Assembly (NCBI GenBank): GCA_003599425.1
Contig: QZKC01000091.1
Coordinates: 1-38,245 of the forward strand
Direction: 5' to 3'
Source of the DNA: Nitrospiraceae bacterium
GTDB taxonomy: Bacteria > Nitrospirota > Thermodesulfovibrionia > UBA6902
Length of the DNA stretch: 38,245 bases
The notes beneath the pieces were generated by a model. The model searched no databases. It was given only the letters and a program-made list of their open reading frames with translations, and was not told the DNA's origin. Below are positions 1-8,185 of this stretch, in pieces; the stretch's first letter is position 1; each line of letters starts with the position of its first letter. A program made the position numbers and the translations under genes.

Positions 1-129
1 GCTCAGTTATGGTGGCACAACTGTTTGAGACGTCATTCCCGCAAGCGAAGCGCGTCGGGAATCAGCCTTACAAGCTTGATTCCGGACAAGCCGGAATGAC
101 AATAAGTCCCCGCATACCTGAGGGGTTAC
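1..129. repeat. MITE-like repeat, family A copy 1 (cut by window start)
   Basis: This is nearly identical to 20670-20797. It contains the inner inverted pair CATTCCCG / CGGAATG and ends with the right terminal inverted repeat CATACCTGAGGGGTTAC (113-129), which has two differences from copy 2. The left terminal repeat begins before the window, so the flanking duplication cannot be checked here. It lies directly upstream of the Crp/Fnr-type regulator. Confidence 0.85.
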
Positions 130-148
130 AAAGCACGTATGATTAATA

Positions 149-177
149 TTGACAGAAGCCATATTATTTTCTAATCT
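149..177 (+). promoter_or_regulatory. Candidate sigma70-type promoter of the Crp/Fnr gene
   Basis: A perfect TTGACA (149-154) is followed after 17 nt by TAATCT (172-177), a weak -10. The start codon lies 9 nt further on and there is only a marginal AGG before it, so the transcript could be leaderless. The weak -10 makes this tentative. Confidence 0.35.
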
Positions 178-186
178 TATTAGGTA

Positions 187-891
187 ATGAGCACGGTCTC
201 TCCCATAATTACTGAACTACGTACGCTCCCCTGCCTCTCTGCATTGAAGGAAGAAGAGCTGTACAGTCTTGGCGGACATTCCCACACAAAGAAATTTCAG
301 AAAAATGATACCTTGTTCCTGGAAGATGATCCTGTACATTCCCTTTTCGTGGTCAAAACAGGACGGATAAAACTGTTCAAGACCTCGTTTAACGGCAAGG
401 AATTGATCATAAAAATTATGAGGCCGGATGAGTATTTCTGCTGCGCGCCTGTTTATTGCGATAAAGTACATCCTGTTAGTGCAGCAGCCCTCGAAGACTC
501 TGAAATATTAGTGATCCCTGTGAAGGATTTCAAGGCGATGCTCAATAGCAGTGTGAGTGAGACGGGGTTAAGGATAATATCAGGCCTGTGCAGCAGGATA
601 AAATATCTGTCCGGTCTTTTAGAGGACATTTCTTTCAAGGACGTTGAACACAGGATACTCATGCTGCTTCTCCGGCTTGCTGAGGAGAAAGCTCCGGAGG
701 CCGACATTGTGCTGCTTACCATTACCCATCAGGATATCGCCGCAATGACAGGCACCGTGAGGGTCGTTGTCTCAAGGACCATGTCAAAGCTGAAAAAAGA
801 GAAAATAATTGTCGACAGCACGATAAAAGGTTTTACGTTGGATAAAGCAAGGCTATCCCGCCACATCTCACATTTCGAGAGGCCTGTGTAA
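187..891 (+). CDS. Crp/Fnr-family transcriptional regulator
   Basis: This 234-residue protein has the two-domain Crp/Fnr plan. Residues about 15-120 form a cyclic-nucleotide-binding-type beta-roll (for example FVVKTGRIKLFK, then a KELIIKIMRP strand). A linking helix follows, then a winged helix-turn-helix at about 176-210 (THQDIAAMTGTVRVVVSRTM). It lacks the N-terminal Cys cluster of Fnr that binds a 4Fe-4S centre, but has Cys16 and a CC-x4-C group (85, 86, 91) at the roll edge. The signal is therefore unknown; a redox, NO or haem-type ligand is possible. The next gene encodes a multihaem cytochrome, so control of anaerobic respiration is a plausible inference. The start is the first ATG; no strong ribosome-binding site is visible. 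Confidence 0.88.
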   Translation: MSTVSPIITELRTLPCLSALKEEELYSLGGHSHTKKFQKNDTLFLEDDPVHSLFVVKTGRIKLFKTSFNGKELIIKIMRPDEYFCCAPVYCDKVHPVSAAALEDSEILVIPVKDFKAMLNSSVSETGLRIISGLCSRIKYLSGLLEDISFKDVEHRILMLLLRLAEEKAPEADIVLLTITHQDIAAMTGTVRVVVSRTMSKLKKEKIIVDSTIKGFTLDKARLSRHISHFERPV

Positions 892-1075
892 CATAAGTAA
901 CTGACATCCATCCTTCCCTGATTTAAGATTTAGCCAGGGCCGTGTCCATCTGGTACCATCTTGGTTTTGAGACAGAGGAGAAGTCGAATATATCTATCCA
1001 GTTATTGCATTTCTTGTTATACTGGCAATAAAAGCAGGAATAATATTCTTCTTAAGAAAAAGAAGGGCGGCCAAA
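892..1075 (+). other. Intergenic stretch with an orphan membrane-helix reading frame
   Basis: From 971 to 1075 the frame of the downstream cytochrome stays open. It reads as a hydrophobic helix (VIAFLVILAIKAGIIFFL) followed by basic RKRR, but no ATG, GTG or TTG codon lies in frame after the TGA at 968-970. It resembles the C-terminal anchor of a lost membrane protein rather than random DNA. It may be a deletion scar fused to the cytochrome, or coding sequence with an unrecognised start. No clear promoter was seen. Confidence 0.3.
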
Positions 1076-2440
1076 ATGAAAACAGAACTGCATAGAGCCC
1101 CTATCCTGTGCGTCTGTTTGATCATCGGGTCAATATTCTATCTCGTCAGGGACATTTATCCACAGCAAAAAACTGATGGCAGGACAGTAGCCTGCATTAC
1201 AGCAGCGTGTCATGCTTCAATGGGAAAAGATGCATATGTACACCGCCCTGTAACAGAAGGGGAATGCACTGCGTGCCATGGAGAATTACAGGGTCATTCG
1301 GATAATCCAAAGAAGCATAAGTTTGAACGTGCAAAGAACCTTGATAAGATTTGTTATTTGTGTCATGAAAGATTTGAAGCAAAAAAATTTATTCATGTAC
1401 CTGTCAAGGAGGAAGAATGCATTGCCTGTCATAATCCCCATGGTTCGCCTTACAGGTTTCAGCTTGTGGCTCAGGGATCCGCGCTCTGTTTTCAGTGCCA
1501 TGAAGAAGGTCTTCTTTCCGGGAATTATGTTCACGGCCCTGCTGCTGCAGGGGGATGTATCGCGTGCCACGACCCTCATGCTGCAGATTATGCAAAAAAC
1601 CTGAAAGAAGATGGCCCGGAGCTGTGTTTTGCCTGCCATTCCGAGATGGGGGCGGAATTCCGGTCAGCAAAGGTCATTCACAAACCTGTTGCTGAGAATT
1701 GCCTGAATTGCCATAATCCTCATTCTGGCAGAAAGAAATTTATGCTGGGGGACGAGGCGCCGACACTTTGTTTTAAATGTCATGAGGAAAAAAAGGAATG
1801 GATCATGAACGCAGAGGTTCAGCACGGAGCTTTGATCACTGGGAATTCATGTCTGAACTGTCATAACCCTCATTCGTCGAATATCGAAAAAAGACTCTCT
1901 ATGGCCCCCCTGGATTTATGCCTGAGCTGTCACGATAAAGAACTGAAAACTCCTGACGGCAAACTTCTCACCAACATGAAAAAACTCCTTGAAGAGAATA
2001 AAGACCACCATGGCCCTATCAGGCAAAAAAACTGCGCCGGTTGTCATAACCCGCACGGCTCTCATGAATTCAGACTGTTGAAAGAGAAATATCCATCATC
2101 ATTCTATACTCCTTACAGAATTGAGAATTTCGAGCTCTGTTTTAAATGCCATGAAGAGGAGATCCTGCAGCATCCGGCAACCACCAAGCTTACAGATTTT
2201 CGCAACGGAGAAAACAACCTTCACTTCAAGCATATTAACAAACCTGACAAAGGCCGGACCTGCCGTGCATGCCATGAAACGCATGCCAGTAATCATCCCA
2301 AGCACATTCGAGATTCTGTCCCATTTGGCAAGTGGGAGTTCCCCCTGAATTATGTCAAAACTGAAACTGGCGGCAGTTGCTCCCCCGGATGCCATGAACT
2401 GAGAAAATACGACAGGTTAAATGCGGCTGACAACAAATAG
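1076..2440 (+). CDS. Multihaem c-type cytochrome (about 15 haem motifs)
   Basis: This 454-residue protein has an N-terminal signal or anchor helix (about residues 8-25), so it should be exported to the periplasmic side. I count 13 CXXCH motifs, plus one CX4CH (CITAACH, first motif) and one CX3CH (CSPGCH, last motif), giving up to 15 haems. The motifs come in pairs separated by His-containing stretches such as HNPHG and HGP. That is the doubled-CXXCH pattern of respiratory or extracellular electron-transfer cytochromes, in which the extra His residues serve as distal ligands. No catalytic domain other than the haem array is visible, so an electron-conduit role is likely. The upstream Crp/Fnr-type gene may regulate it. 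A hairpin with a T-rich tail follows the stop codon. Confidence 0.92.
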   Translation: MKTELHRAPILCVCLIIGSIFYLVRDIYPQQKTDGRTVACITAACHASMGKDAYVHRPVTEGECTACHGELQGHSDNPKKHKFERAKNLDKICYLCHERFEAKKFIHVPVKEEECIACHNPHGSPYRFQLVAQGSALCFQCHEEGLLSGNYVHGPAAAGGCIACHDPHAADYAKNLKEDGPELCFACHSEMGAEFRSAKVIHKPVAENCLNCHNPHSGRKKFMLGDEAPTLCFKCHEEKKEWIMNAEVQHGALITGNSCLNCHNPHSSNIEKRLSMAPLDLCLSCHDKELKTPDGKLLTNMKKLLEENKDHHGPIRQKNCAGCHNPHGSHEFRLLKEKYPSSFYTPYRIENFELCFKCHEEEILQHPATTKLTDFRNGENNLHFKHINKPDKGRTCRACHETHASNHPKHIRDSVPFGKWEFPLNYVKTETGGSCSPGCHELRKYDRLNAADNK

Positions 2441-2509
2441 TTTCAGCAACTCTTACTCCTTTTTTTATTAAATGGATGGCAAGCATACCTGCCTGCCGGC
2501 AGACAGGGT

Positions 2510-2540
2510 CCCCGTGGTCTTGCCATGGGGTTATTTATTT
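2510..2540 (+). terminator. Possible terminator after the multihaem cytochrome
   Basis: CCCCGTGG (2510-2517) can pair with CCATGGGG (2523-2530) with one G-T pair around a short loop. The T-rich stretch TTATTTATTT follows. Just before it is a small GC palindrome (GCCTGCCGGCAG). Confidence 0.4.
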
Positions 2541-2624
2541 CTCATTTGAACAATGTGTACCAAATTGACTTTAAAATGATATTTATGTTAAAAAATATGT
2601 CTATTTCTGGAATGGAGGCATATC

Positions 2625-2930
2625 ATGTACGCTATCATTGAAACAGGCGGCAAACAATACAGGGTTTCAGAAGGCGATGTCATTAAGATAGAGAATATCG
2701 AAGGAAGCGGTACGGTTACCTTTGACAAGGTCCTCATGGTAACTGACGGCGAAAAGATATCACTCGGCAAACCCTATCTCCCCTCTGCAAAGGTTACCGC
2801 TGATGTTGTGGAAACAGGCAAAGGGGACAAGGTGCTCGTATTTAAAATGAGGCCGAGAAAGAATTACAGGAAAATAAGAGGACACAGACAGCCCTATACC
2901 GCAGTCAAGATCAAAGGCATAGAGGTTTAG
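2625..2930 (+). CDS. rplU: 50S ribosomal protein L21
   Basis: At 101 residues this is full length for L21. It starts [18 protein letters not shown] and ends in the basic [19 protein letters not shown] stretch that contacts 23S rRNA. A strong GGAGG at 2611-2615 sets the ATG. It is followed 13 nt later by rpmA, the universal L21-L27 pair, so the two are co-transcribed. A TTGACT at 2565-2570 may be the -35 of the operon promoter, but the matching -10 is poor. Confidence 0.98.
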   Translation: MYAIIETGGKQYRVSEGDVIKIENIEGSGTVTFDKVLMVTDGEKISLGKPYLPSAKVTADVVETGKGDKVLVFKMRPRKNYRKIRGHRQPYTAVKIKGIEV

Positions 2931-2943
2931 GAGGTTATCAGAA

Positions 2944-3210
2944 ATGGCTCATAAAAAAGGTGTTGGAAGTTCAAGAAACGGCCGCGAGAGCCACTCTCAA
3001 CGGCTTGGAGTAAAAAGATACGGCGGACAAATCGTTAAGGCTGGCAATGTCCTTGTCAGGCAGCGCGGCACAAAGTTCCATCCTGGACTTAATGTGGGCA
3101 AAGGGAGCGATGATACCCTTTTTGCCAAAATCACCGGGGTCATCAAGTTCGAGCGCAAAGGCAAAGACAGACAGCAGATAAGTGTTTATCCTGTAGCAGA
3201 GACCGCGTAA
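2944..3210 (+). CDS. rpmA: 50S ribosomal protein L27
   Basis: This 88-residue protein starts [20 protein letters not shown], the conserved flexible N-terminus that reaches the peptidyl-transferase centre. It has no Firmicutes-type cleavable extension. AGGAGG (2930-2935) sits before the ATG. A strong terminator follows at 3235-3260, so rplU-rpmA forms a closed unit separate from obgE. Confidence 0.98.
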   Translation: MAHKKGVGSSRNGRESHSQRLGVKRYGGQIVKAGNVLVRQRGTKFHPGLNVGKGSDDTLFAKITGVIKFERKGKDRQQISVYPVAETA

Positions 3211-3234
3211 ATTAATATTTTGTGACGACTTTGG

Positions 3235-3260
3235 AAAGGCGGATTGTATCCGCCTTTTTT
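3235..3260 (+). terminator. Rho-independent terminator of rplU-rpmA
   Basis: AAAGGCGGAT (3235-3244) pairs perfectly with ATCCGCCTTT (3248-3257) around a 3-nt loop, and the U-tract runs to 3260. It lies 24 nt after the rpmA stop. Confidence 0.93.
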
Positions 3261-3295
3261 ATTTTCTAAATTAACTTTGTAACACAACAAAACAA

Positions 3296-3325
3296 CAGGC
3301 AGAGACGCCTTCAAAACCTCTATCC
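3296..3325. repeat. Half-copy (left arm) of repeat family B
   Basis: GGCAGAGACGCCTTCAAAA and the CCTCTATC that follows match the left arm of the full family-B elements at 5928-6085 and 10381-10530. The matching right arm is absent; a family-C element begins 20 bp downstream. The gap 3211-3529 therefore holds a terminator, this arm, a C element and a promoter, with no gene seen. Confidence 0.6.
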
Positions 3326-3345
3326 CTGATATTTATAGTATTTAT

Positions 3346-3480
3346 TTGTACAAGCCATGTTTCAAAAACATCTTGAATGCGATGGGTTCTTAAATATACA
3401 TGATAATGCATATTCAACAGAACGTTTTTTTTAAGACGCCAAGGAATCGCTCAATATGTTTTTTCAACATACTTGTCCAA
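3346..3480. repeat. Palindromic repeat family C, copy 1
   Basis: Imperfect inverted ends (TTGTACAAGCCATG ... CATACTTGTCCAA) enclose about 135 bp. The element aligns along its length with the reverse complement of 29924-30059 and with 38156-38245, sharing blocks such as CAAAAACATCTTGAA, GCGAT and TCAATATGTTTTT. It sits between rpmA and obgE, just upstream of the obgE promoter. Confidence 0.75.
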
Positions 3481-3515
3481 ACTGTTGCAACATGCTATCG
3501 AACCCTTTTTTCATG

Positions 3516-3521
3516 TAAAAT
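3516..3521 (+). promoter_or_regulatory. Candidate -10 box of obgE
   Basis: TAAAAT lies 8 nt before the obgE ATG, which has no Shine-Dalgarno, so a leaderless or near-leaderless start is possible. No good -35 at 16-18 nt was found. Confidence 0.3.
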
Positions 3522-3529
3522 GAAAAACC

Positions 3530-4540
3530 ATGCAATTCATTGATCAGGTAAAGGTTTACGTTAAGGCAGGGGACGGCGGCAGGGGATGCATCAGTTTCCG
3601 GCGGGAGAAATATGTGCCCAGGGGCGGCCCGAACGGGGGGGACGGAGGACGGGGCGGCAACATCGTATTCAGGGCAACCAGAGAGCTGAACACCCTTCTG
3701 GACATTAAATACCAGCAGCAATACATGGCTGAGCGTGGAGAACACGGCATGGGCAAAGACATGCATGGCAAAAACGGCAAGGACACGGTACTTCCCGTGC
3801 CTCTCGGCACATTAATAAAGGATTATGAGACCGGAACAGTCCTTGCTGATCTCACTGATGAGGGGCAGGAATTTGTTGCAGCAAGAGGCGGAAGAGGCGG
3901 ACTTGGCAACACGCATTTCAAGACAGCCACCCGTCAGGCTCCACGATTCGCACAACCCGGTGAGAAAGGAGATGAGCGAACACTGACCCTTGAATTAAAA
4001 CTCCTTGCGGATGTGGGATTGGTCGGGCTCCCGAATGCGGGAAAATCCACATTAATATCTGTTGTGTCTGCAGCACGTCCCAAGATCGCTGATTATCCGT
4101 TCACCACACTTGTGCCAAACCTGGGTGTCGTCAAATATGGTGACTTTAAAAGCTTTGTTATAGCTGATATTCCCGGCCTGATAGAAGGCGCCCACAGGGG
4201 AGCTGGGCTGGGTTTCCAGTTCTTGCGCCATGTTGAAAGGACCTCCATCCTCCTACACCTTGTGGACATTTCAGAGATGTCAGTTGAAGACCCGGTTGAA
4301 AACTTCGAAAAGATAAACCGTGAGCTTGAGCTCTACAGCCCTGAGCTTATGCAAAAACCTCTTGCAGTAGCAGGGACAAAGCTCGATATCAAAGGCAATA
4401 ACGAAAGACTTGACAGACTTGCCCGTTATTGTAAAGATAATGACTATGATTTCTTCCCGGTATGCGCTATTACCGGCGAAGGCATAAAAGAATTGATGGG
4501 GTATCTGGGGAAGAAGGTGGAGGAGCATAAGAAGAATTAA
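3530..4540 (+). CDS. obgE: Obg-family ribosome-associated GTPase
   Basis: This 336-residue protein has the typical Obg plan. A glycine-rich N-terminal fold covers about residues 1-158 ([20 protein letters not shown]). The G domain follows: P-loop GLPNAGKST, switch I region [14 protein letters not shown]3 DIPGLIEGA, a G4 reading GTKLD instead of the usual NKxD, and G5 CAITGEG. Obg acts in 50S subunit maturation and stress signalling, consistent with its place after rplU-rpmA. There is no long C-terminal extension. The start at 3530 fits the conserved [17 protein letters not shown], although no ribosome-binding site precedes it. Confidence 0.97.
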   Translation: MQFIDQVKVYVKAGDGGRGCISFRREKYVPRGGPNGGDGGRGGNIVFRATRELNTLLDIKYQQQYMAERGEHGMGKDMHGKNGKDTVLPVPLGTLIKDYETGTVLADLTDEGQEFVAARGGRGGLGNTHFKTATRQAPRFAQPGEKGDERTLTLELKLLADVGLVGLPNAGKSTLISVVSAARPKIADYPFTTLVPNLGVVKYGDFKSFVIADIPGLIEGAHRGAGLGFQFLRHVERTSILLHLVDISEMSVEDPVENFEKINRELELYSPELMQKPLAVAGTKLDIKGNNERLDRLARYCKDNDYDFFPVCAITGEGIKELMGYLGKKVEEHKKN

Positions 4541-4604
4541 GAGTGGTTGTCTATTGGGATGCTATTAATGAAACAGCTTAAAATTTATCCAGCATCATTG
4601 CATA

Positions 4605-4785
4605 CACAAAGGGCAGCTCTGTCTCGATATTTCTCTGATCGACAAAAGACATTTTACATTTTCTTTTATGGCTCTCATATATCTTTCACAAAAAAATTCT
4701 TTAGCCTGAAAAAGTCTATTTTAAAAATGTGTCGCATAGAAGTTCTCGCAGACTACCCTCTGTGCCTTTGTCACCATGTGCCTCA
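4605..4785. repeat. Repeat family D, copy 1 (upstream of proB)
   Basis: It shares a 25-bp identical core (4638-4662, ATCGACAAAAGACATTTTAC plus TTTT-rich end) with 17238-17262. It also shares a conserved right arm (GTCGCATAGAA ... GTGCCTTTG). The two arms are imperfect inverted repeats of about 45 bp. The overlapping open frame at 4547-4831 reads through the repeat and resembles no protein. Otherwise the stretch 4541-4827 holds nothing recognisable. Confidence 0.7.
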
Positions 4786-4827
4786 TATCGGAGCAGAGCC
4801 TATGATGAATAATCCTGGTCAGGTACC

Positions 4828-5922
4828 ATGAAACGTCTTGTCATCAAAATAGGCAGTAACATTCTTGCATCAGCAGACCGCGGTCTGAACACTGAAAGAC
4901 TCCATGCGTTGACAAAGGACATTTCAGACGTGATCGATGCGGGCAATAGCATTGTCATCGTCTCTTCCGGCGCGGTCGCCGCAGGGCTGAAGAAGCTCGG
5001 CCTGAAAGAGAAACCCAAGGATATAAAGCTCAAGCAGGCCGCTGCCGCCATAGGACAGTCCAGCCTGATGTGGGCCTACGAGCACAACTTTTCGGGCTTT
5101 CACAAAAAGGTCGCACAGGTGCTGCTTACAAAAGAAGATATCTCAAACCGCCAGCGGTATATTAATGCAAAGAACACCCTGTTTACTCTCATGAGTTATG
5201 GGGTCATCCCGGTCATTAATGAGAACGACCCGGTGGCAGTGGACGAGATCAAGTTCGGCGACAATGATATGCTTGCCGCACTTGTCGCGGGACTTGTAGA
5301 AGCAGATATGTTCATCATACTTTCAGATGTTGAAGGGCTATATACGAAAAATCCTTCTCTGCATGATTCCGAGCTCATCGGCTGTGTAGAAGAAATTACT
5401 CCTGCTATCGAAAAGACCGCAGGAAGTGCCGGCAGCGCCGTAAGCACCGGCGGCATGTACTCAAAAATACTCGCCGCAAAGCAGGCGACAAGCCACGGGA
5501 TCCCGGTTGCGATCATGAGCGGCAAAAAAAGCGGGCTCCTCATGCGCTTCATGAAGGGTGAAAAAATAGGGACTTACTTCAATCCAAAAACACAACGTCT
5601 CTCATCAAGAAAAGGATGGATCGCCTACGGGGTAAAGACCAAAGGCATAATTTATCTTGACGACGGCGCAGTGAATGCCCTGACGACTCAGGGCAAAAGC
5701 CTGCTTCCTTCAGGGATCGTAAAAATAGAAGGTGATTTTGGCGTTGGGGATTATGTAAAGTGCGTTGATAAGCACGGCGAAAAGATCGCAAAAGGCCTGA
5801 CCAACTACTCCTCAAAAGACCTCGACCTGATCAAAGGCAAAAAGACCTCCGAGATCGAAAAGATACTGGGCTACAAATATTCTGACGAAGTGGTGCACAG
5901 AAACAACCTGGTTCTGGTGTGA
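4828..5922 (+). CDS. proB: Glutamate 5-kinase
   Basis: This enzyme phosphorylates L-glutamate in the first step of proline synthesis. The 364 residues contain an amino-acid-kinase domain (about 1-255: KIGSNIL, VSSGAVAAG, NENDPVAVDEIKFGDND for substrate and Mg-ATP, LSDVEGLYTKNP) and a C-terminal PUA domain (about 275-360: GAVNALTTQGKSLLPSGI). Length and domains match the long bacterial form. The next enzyme (proA) is not in the window. obgE-proB is a common order in related phyla. Family-D repeat DNA forms most of its upstream region. Confidence 0.97.
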   Translation: MKRLVIKIGSNILASADRGLNTERLHALTKDISDVIDAGNSIVIVSSGAVAAGLKKLGLKEKPKDIKLKQAAAAIGQSSLMWAYEHNFSGFHKKVAQVLLTKEDISNRQRYINAKNTLFTLMSYGVIPVINENDPVAVDEIKFGDNDMLAALVAGLVEADMFIILSDVEGLYTKNPSLHDSELIGCVEEITPAIEKTAGSAGSAVSTGGMYSKILAAKQATSHGIPVAIMSGKKSGLLMRFMKGEKIGTYFNPKTQRLSSRKGWIAYGVKTKGIIYLDDGAVNALTTQGKSLLPSGIVKIEGDFGVGDYVKCVDKHGEKIAKGLTNYSSKDLDLIKGKKTSEIEKILGYKYSDEVVHRNNLVLV

Positions 5923-5927
5923 CCTCT

Positions 5928-6085
5928 GTTCAAGGCAAAGACACCTTCAAAAACTCTATAAGGCAACAGATTCATTTAAATCCATGTGTCTAATACCATA
6001 CATAGACTTATGCCGCTCAAGATGGCAACTTTAAATCTTCAAAGGTGTTGCCGATAGAGTTTTTTCAGGCGTCTCTGCCTTGAAC
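5928..6085. repeat. Palindromic repeat family B, copy 1
   Basis: The left arm GTTCAAGGCAAAGACACC then CTCTATAAGGCAACA pairs with the right arm TGTTGCCGATAGAG then GCGTCTCTGCCTTGAAC: about 40 bp of near-perfect inverted ends around an 80-bp centre. The same arms occur at 10381-10530 and as a half-copy at 3296-3325. It lies between the convergently unrelated ends of proB and the uvrC start. No direct repeats were found at its borders. Confidence 0.85.
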
Positions 6086-6129
6086 AATCTGATCTTAGTG
6101 TAGTTTTTTCCTTTTGAACTTCCGCTCTT

Positions 6130-6160
6130 TTGCTCTTCTGCACTTTAAGTGCGCTATAAT
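6130..6160 (+). promoter_or_regulatory. Candidate promoter of uvrC (leaderless)
   Basis: A perfect TATAAT (6155-6160) lies 6 nt before the ATG at 6167. A weak TTGCTC (6130-6135) is spaced 19 nt upstream. No Shine-Dalgarno is possible in this arrangement, which suggests transcription starts at or next to the start codon. Confidence 0.42.
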
Positions 6161-6166
6161 CTCTCT

Positions 6167-8002
6167 ATGGACATCAAGAAGAAATTAGAGAACGTCCCGT
6201 CTTCTCCCGGCATCTACATCCTGAAAGATTCCAAAGAAAAAGTTCTCTATGTCGGGAAGGCAATAAATCTCAGGAACAGATTGCGTTCATACTTCCAGAG
6301 CTCCGCATCTCTGGATATGAGAAAAACCCGGATGGTGCAGGAGGTCAAGGGCTTCGAATACCTCATCACAAAGAATGAACTTGAAGCGCTGGCGCTTGAA
6401 GCAAACTTTATCAAAAGGACCAAACCGCGCTATAACATCATCCTCAGGGATGATAAAAATTATCCGTACCTGAAGCTGACCCTTAATGAAGATTGGCCAA
6501 GGCTTGAAGTAGTACGAAGGATAGAAAAGGACGGTTCCCTCTATTTCGGCCCTTATATACCTGCCGGAGCCATGTGGGAGATGCTGAAGTTCATCCGCCG
6601 CAACTTCCCGATCCGCATATGCAAATACAACCTTGAAAAACCGTTCAGGCCCTGCGTTCAGCATCAAATGGGGAGGTGTCTTGCTCCCTGTTCTGAATCA
6701 GCGAGAACCCCGAATGCCCGGGACAGGTATATGGAAGTTGCTCATGATGTGCGATCATTTATTCAGGGCGAAAAAAAAAACCTCCTCGCAAGCCTGCAAA
6801 ACCGTATGCAGCGGCACTCGGACAACCTTGAGTATGAAGACGCCGCAAAGATCAGGGACCGGCTCCATGCGCTTGAACAGGCATGGGAGTCACAGCGCGT
6901 CATAGCGCCTGAGCTTGGAGACGCTGACATCATTGGCCTCTACAGGGAAGGAGAGGACGCTTCGATATTCCTGCTGTTCATAAGAAGCGGCATGGTCATC
7001 GGACAAAAAGATTTCTTCCTGAAAAAGACAGGAGATATTGAAAGCGGAGAACTTATCGCAAGTTTTATAGAGCAATTCTATTCAAAGGAGCTGCTCCTGC
7101 CGCCCCGTATAATCCTTCCTGTAAAAATAAAACTGCCGACCCAGAAACAATGGCTGGGCATGAGAAGGGGTGCTGCTGTTACACTTCATTATCCAAAAAA
7201 TGAATTCGAATCGAGGGTGCTGAAGATGGCGGATGATAATGCATTATATGCATTCAAAAAGCACAAAGAATCTGCGGTCGACGAGACCCTGCTGAAGATA
7301 AAAGAACTGCTTGGTCTGGACAGGTTCCCGGCAAGGATCGGTGCCATTGATGTTTCTAATATTTCCGGCTCAGAAGCAGTCGGCGCATTGATCGTCTATG
7401 AGAACGGAAAATTCGCGAAAGACGCGTACCGTTTGTTTAAAATAAAGACCGTTCAGGGGATCGATGATTTTGCAATGATCGGAGAAGTTGCGGGGCGGTA
7501 CCTCAAAAATATGTCAGAAGATACAAACAACCTTCCCGATCTCATTCTCATCGACGGCGGAAGAGGACAGCTCGAATCAGCGAGGAAGGCCATGAAACCT
7601 TTCAACCTGCCGGTTGATGTTGTTGGAATAGCCAAGGCAAAGGACAGAAGAAATGAGGGGAAATCAGATGGCATCCGCACGGATGTTGACAGGATATACC
7701 TGCCTGGAAAAAGACATCCTGTTTACCTTGAACCTTTTCTCGATACTACGCACCTGCTCCAGAAAATACGGGACGAAGTCCACCGCTTTGCGATCAGCTA
7801 CCACAAGAAAATACGTTCCAAGAGAACTCTCGAATCCCCTCTGGAGAAAATCAAAGGCATAGGCAAAACAAGACGGCTCCTGCTCCTGAAACATTTCGGC
7901 AGTCTTGATGGAATAAGAAAAGCATCGGTTGAGGATATTGCATCGTTAAAAGGGATGAATAGGAAGATAGCGGAAGTTGTGAAAGAGGCAATTGGTGGAT
8001 AA
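6167..8002 (+). CDS. uvrC: Excinuclease ABC subunit C
   Basis: UvrC makes both incisions in nucleotide-excision repair with UvrA and UvrB. The 611 residues show an N-terminal GIY-YIG nuclease (SSPGIYILKDSKEKVLYVGK), a Cys cluster at about 150-180 (C...C...GRCLAPC) known to bind Fe-S in UvrC, a UVR domain for UvrB contact (EYEDAAKIRDRLHALEQ), an RNase-H-like nuclease (GAIDVSNISG, LPDLILIDGGRGQL) and C-terminal helix-hairpin-helix repeats (IKGIGKTRRLLLLKHFG). A GTG at 6149 is in frame, but the ATG at 6167 gives the usual N-terminus MDIKKKLENVPSSPG and follows a TATAAT box. Confidence 0.96.
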   Translation: MDIKKKLENVPSSPGIYILKDSKEKVLYVGKAINLRNRLRSYFQSSASLDMRKTRMVQEVKGFEYLITKNELEALALEANFIKRTKPRYNIILRDDKNYPYLKLTLNEDWPRLEVVRRIEKDGSLYFGPYIPAGAMWEMLKFIRRNFPIRICKYNLEKPFRPCVQHQMGRCLAPCSESARTPNARDRYMEVAHDVRSFIQGEKKNLLASLQNRMQRHSDNLEYEDAAKIRDRLHALEQAWESQRVIAPELGDADIIGLYREGEDASIFLLFIRSGMVIGQKDFFLKKTGDIESGELIASFIEQFYSKELLLPPRIILPVKIKLPTQKQWLGMRRGAAVTLHYPKNEFESRVLKMADDNALYAFKKHKESAVDETLLKIKELLGLDRFPARIGAIDVSNISGSEAVGALIVYENGKFAKDAYRLFKIKTVQGIDDFAMIGEVAGRYLKNMSEDTNNLPDLILIDGGRGQLESARKAMKPFNLPVDVVGIAKAKDRRNEGKSDGIRTDVDRIYLPGKRHPVYLEPFLDTTHLLQKIRDEVHRFAISYHKKIRSKRTLESPLEKIKGIGKTRRLLLLKHFGSLDGIRKASVEDIASLKGMNRKIAEVVKEAIGG

Positions 8003-8007
8003 TTTTC

Positions 8008-8168
8008 AAAGGATCATGAAAGCACTCTCAAAAATCAATAATTCGATAAGATTTTTGAAATCAATCAGGGTATTGATAATCTTCTATTTGTATTCAAAAG
8101 AATTTTTATCAAGACAAAATATCCTCAAGGTATCGATATTTATTTTTTCGACCGCTTTCATGACCTTT
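8008..8168. repeat. Palindromic element E between uvrC and the phosphotransferase
   Basis: The left end AAAGGATCATGAAAGC then AAAAATCAATA matches the reverse complement of the right end (AAAGGTCATGAAAGC then AAAAAATAAATATCGATA), giving imperfect inverted ends of about 38 bp. It fills the gap. A 65-codon open frame across it is therefore judged not to be a gene. Only one copy is in the window, so membership in a family is inferred. Confidence 0.6.
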
Positions 8169-8185
8169 AAGGAACGAGCGTATTC

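Noticed and set aside
4547-4831. 94-codon ORF before proB
   Set aside because: It lies across repeat family D, whose other copy does not keep the frame, and shows no protein-like pattern.
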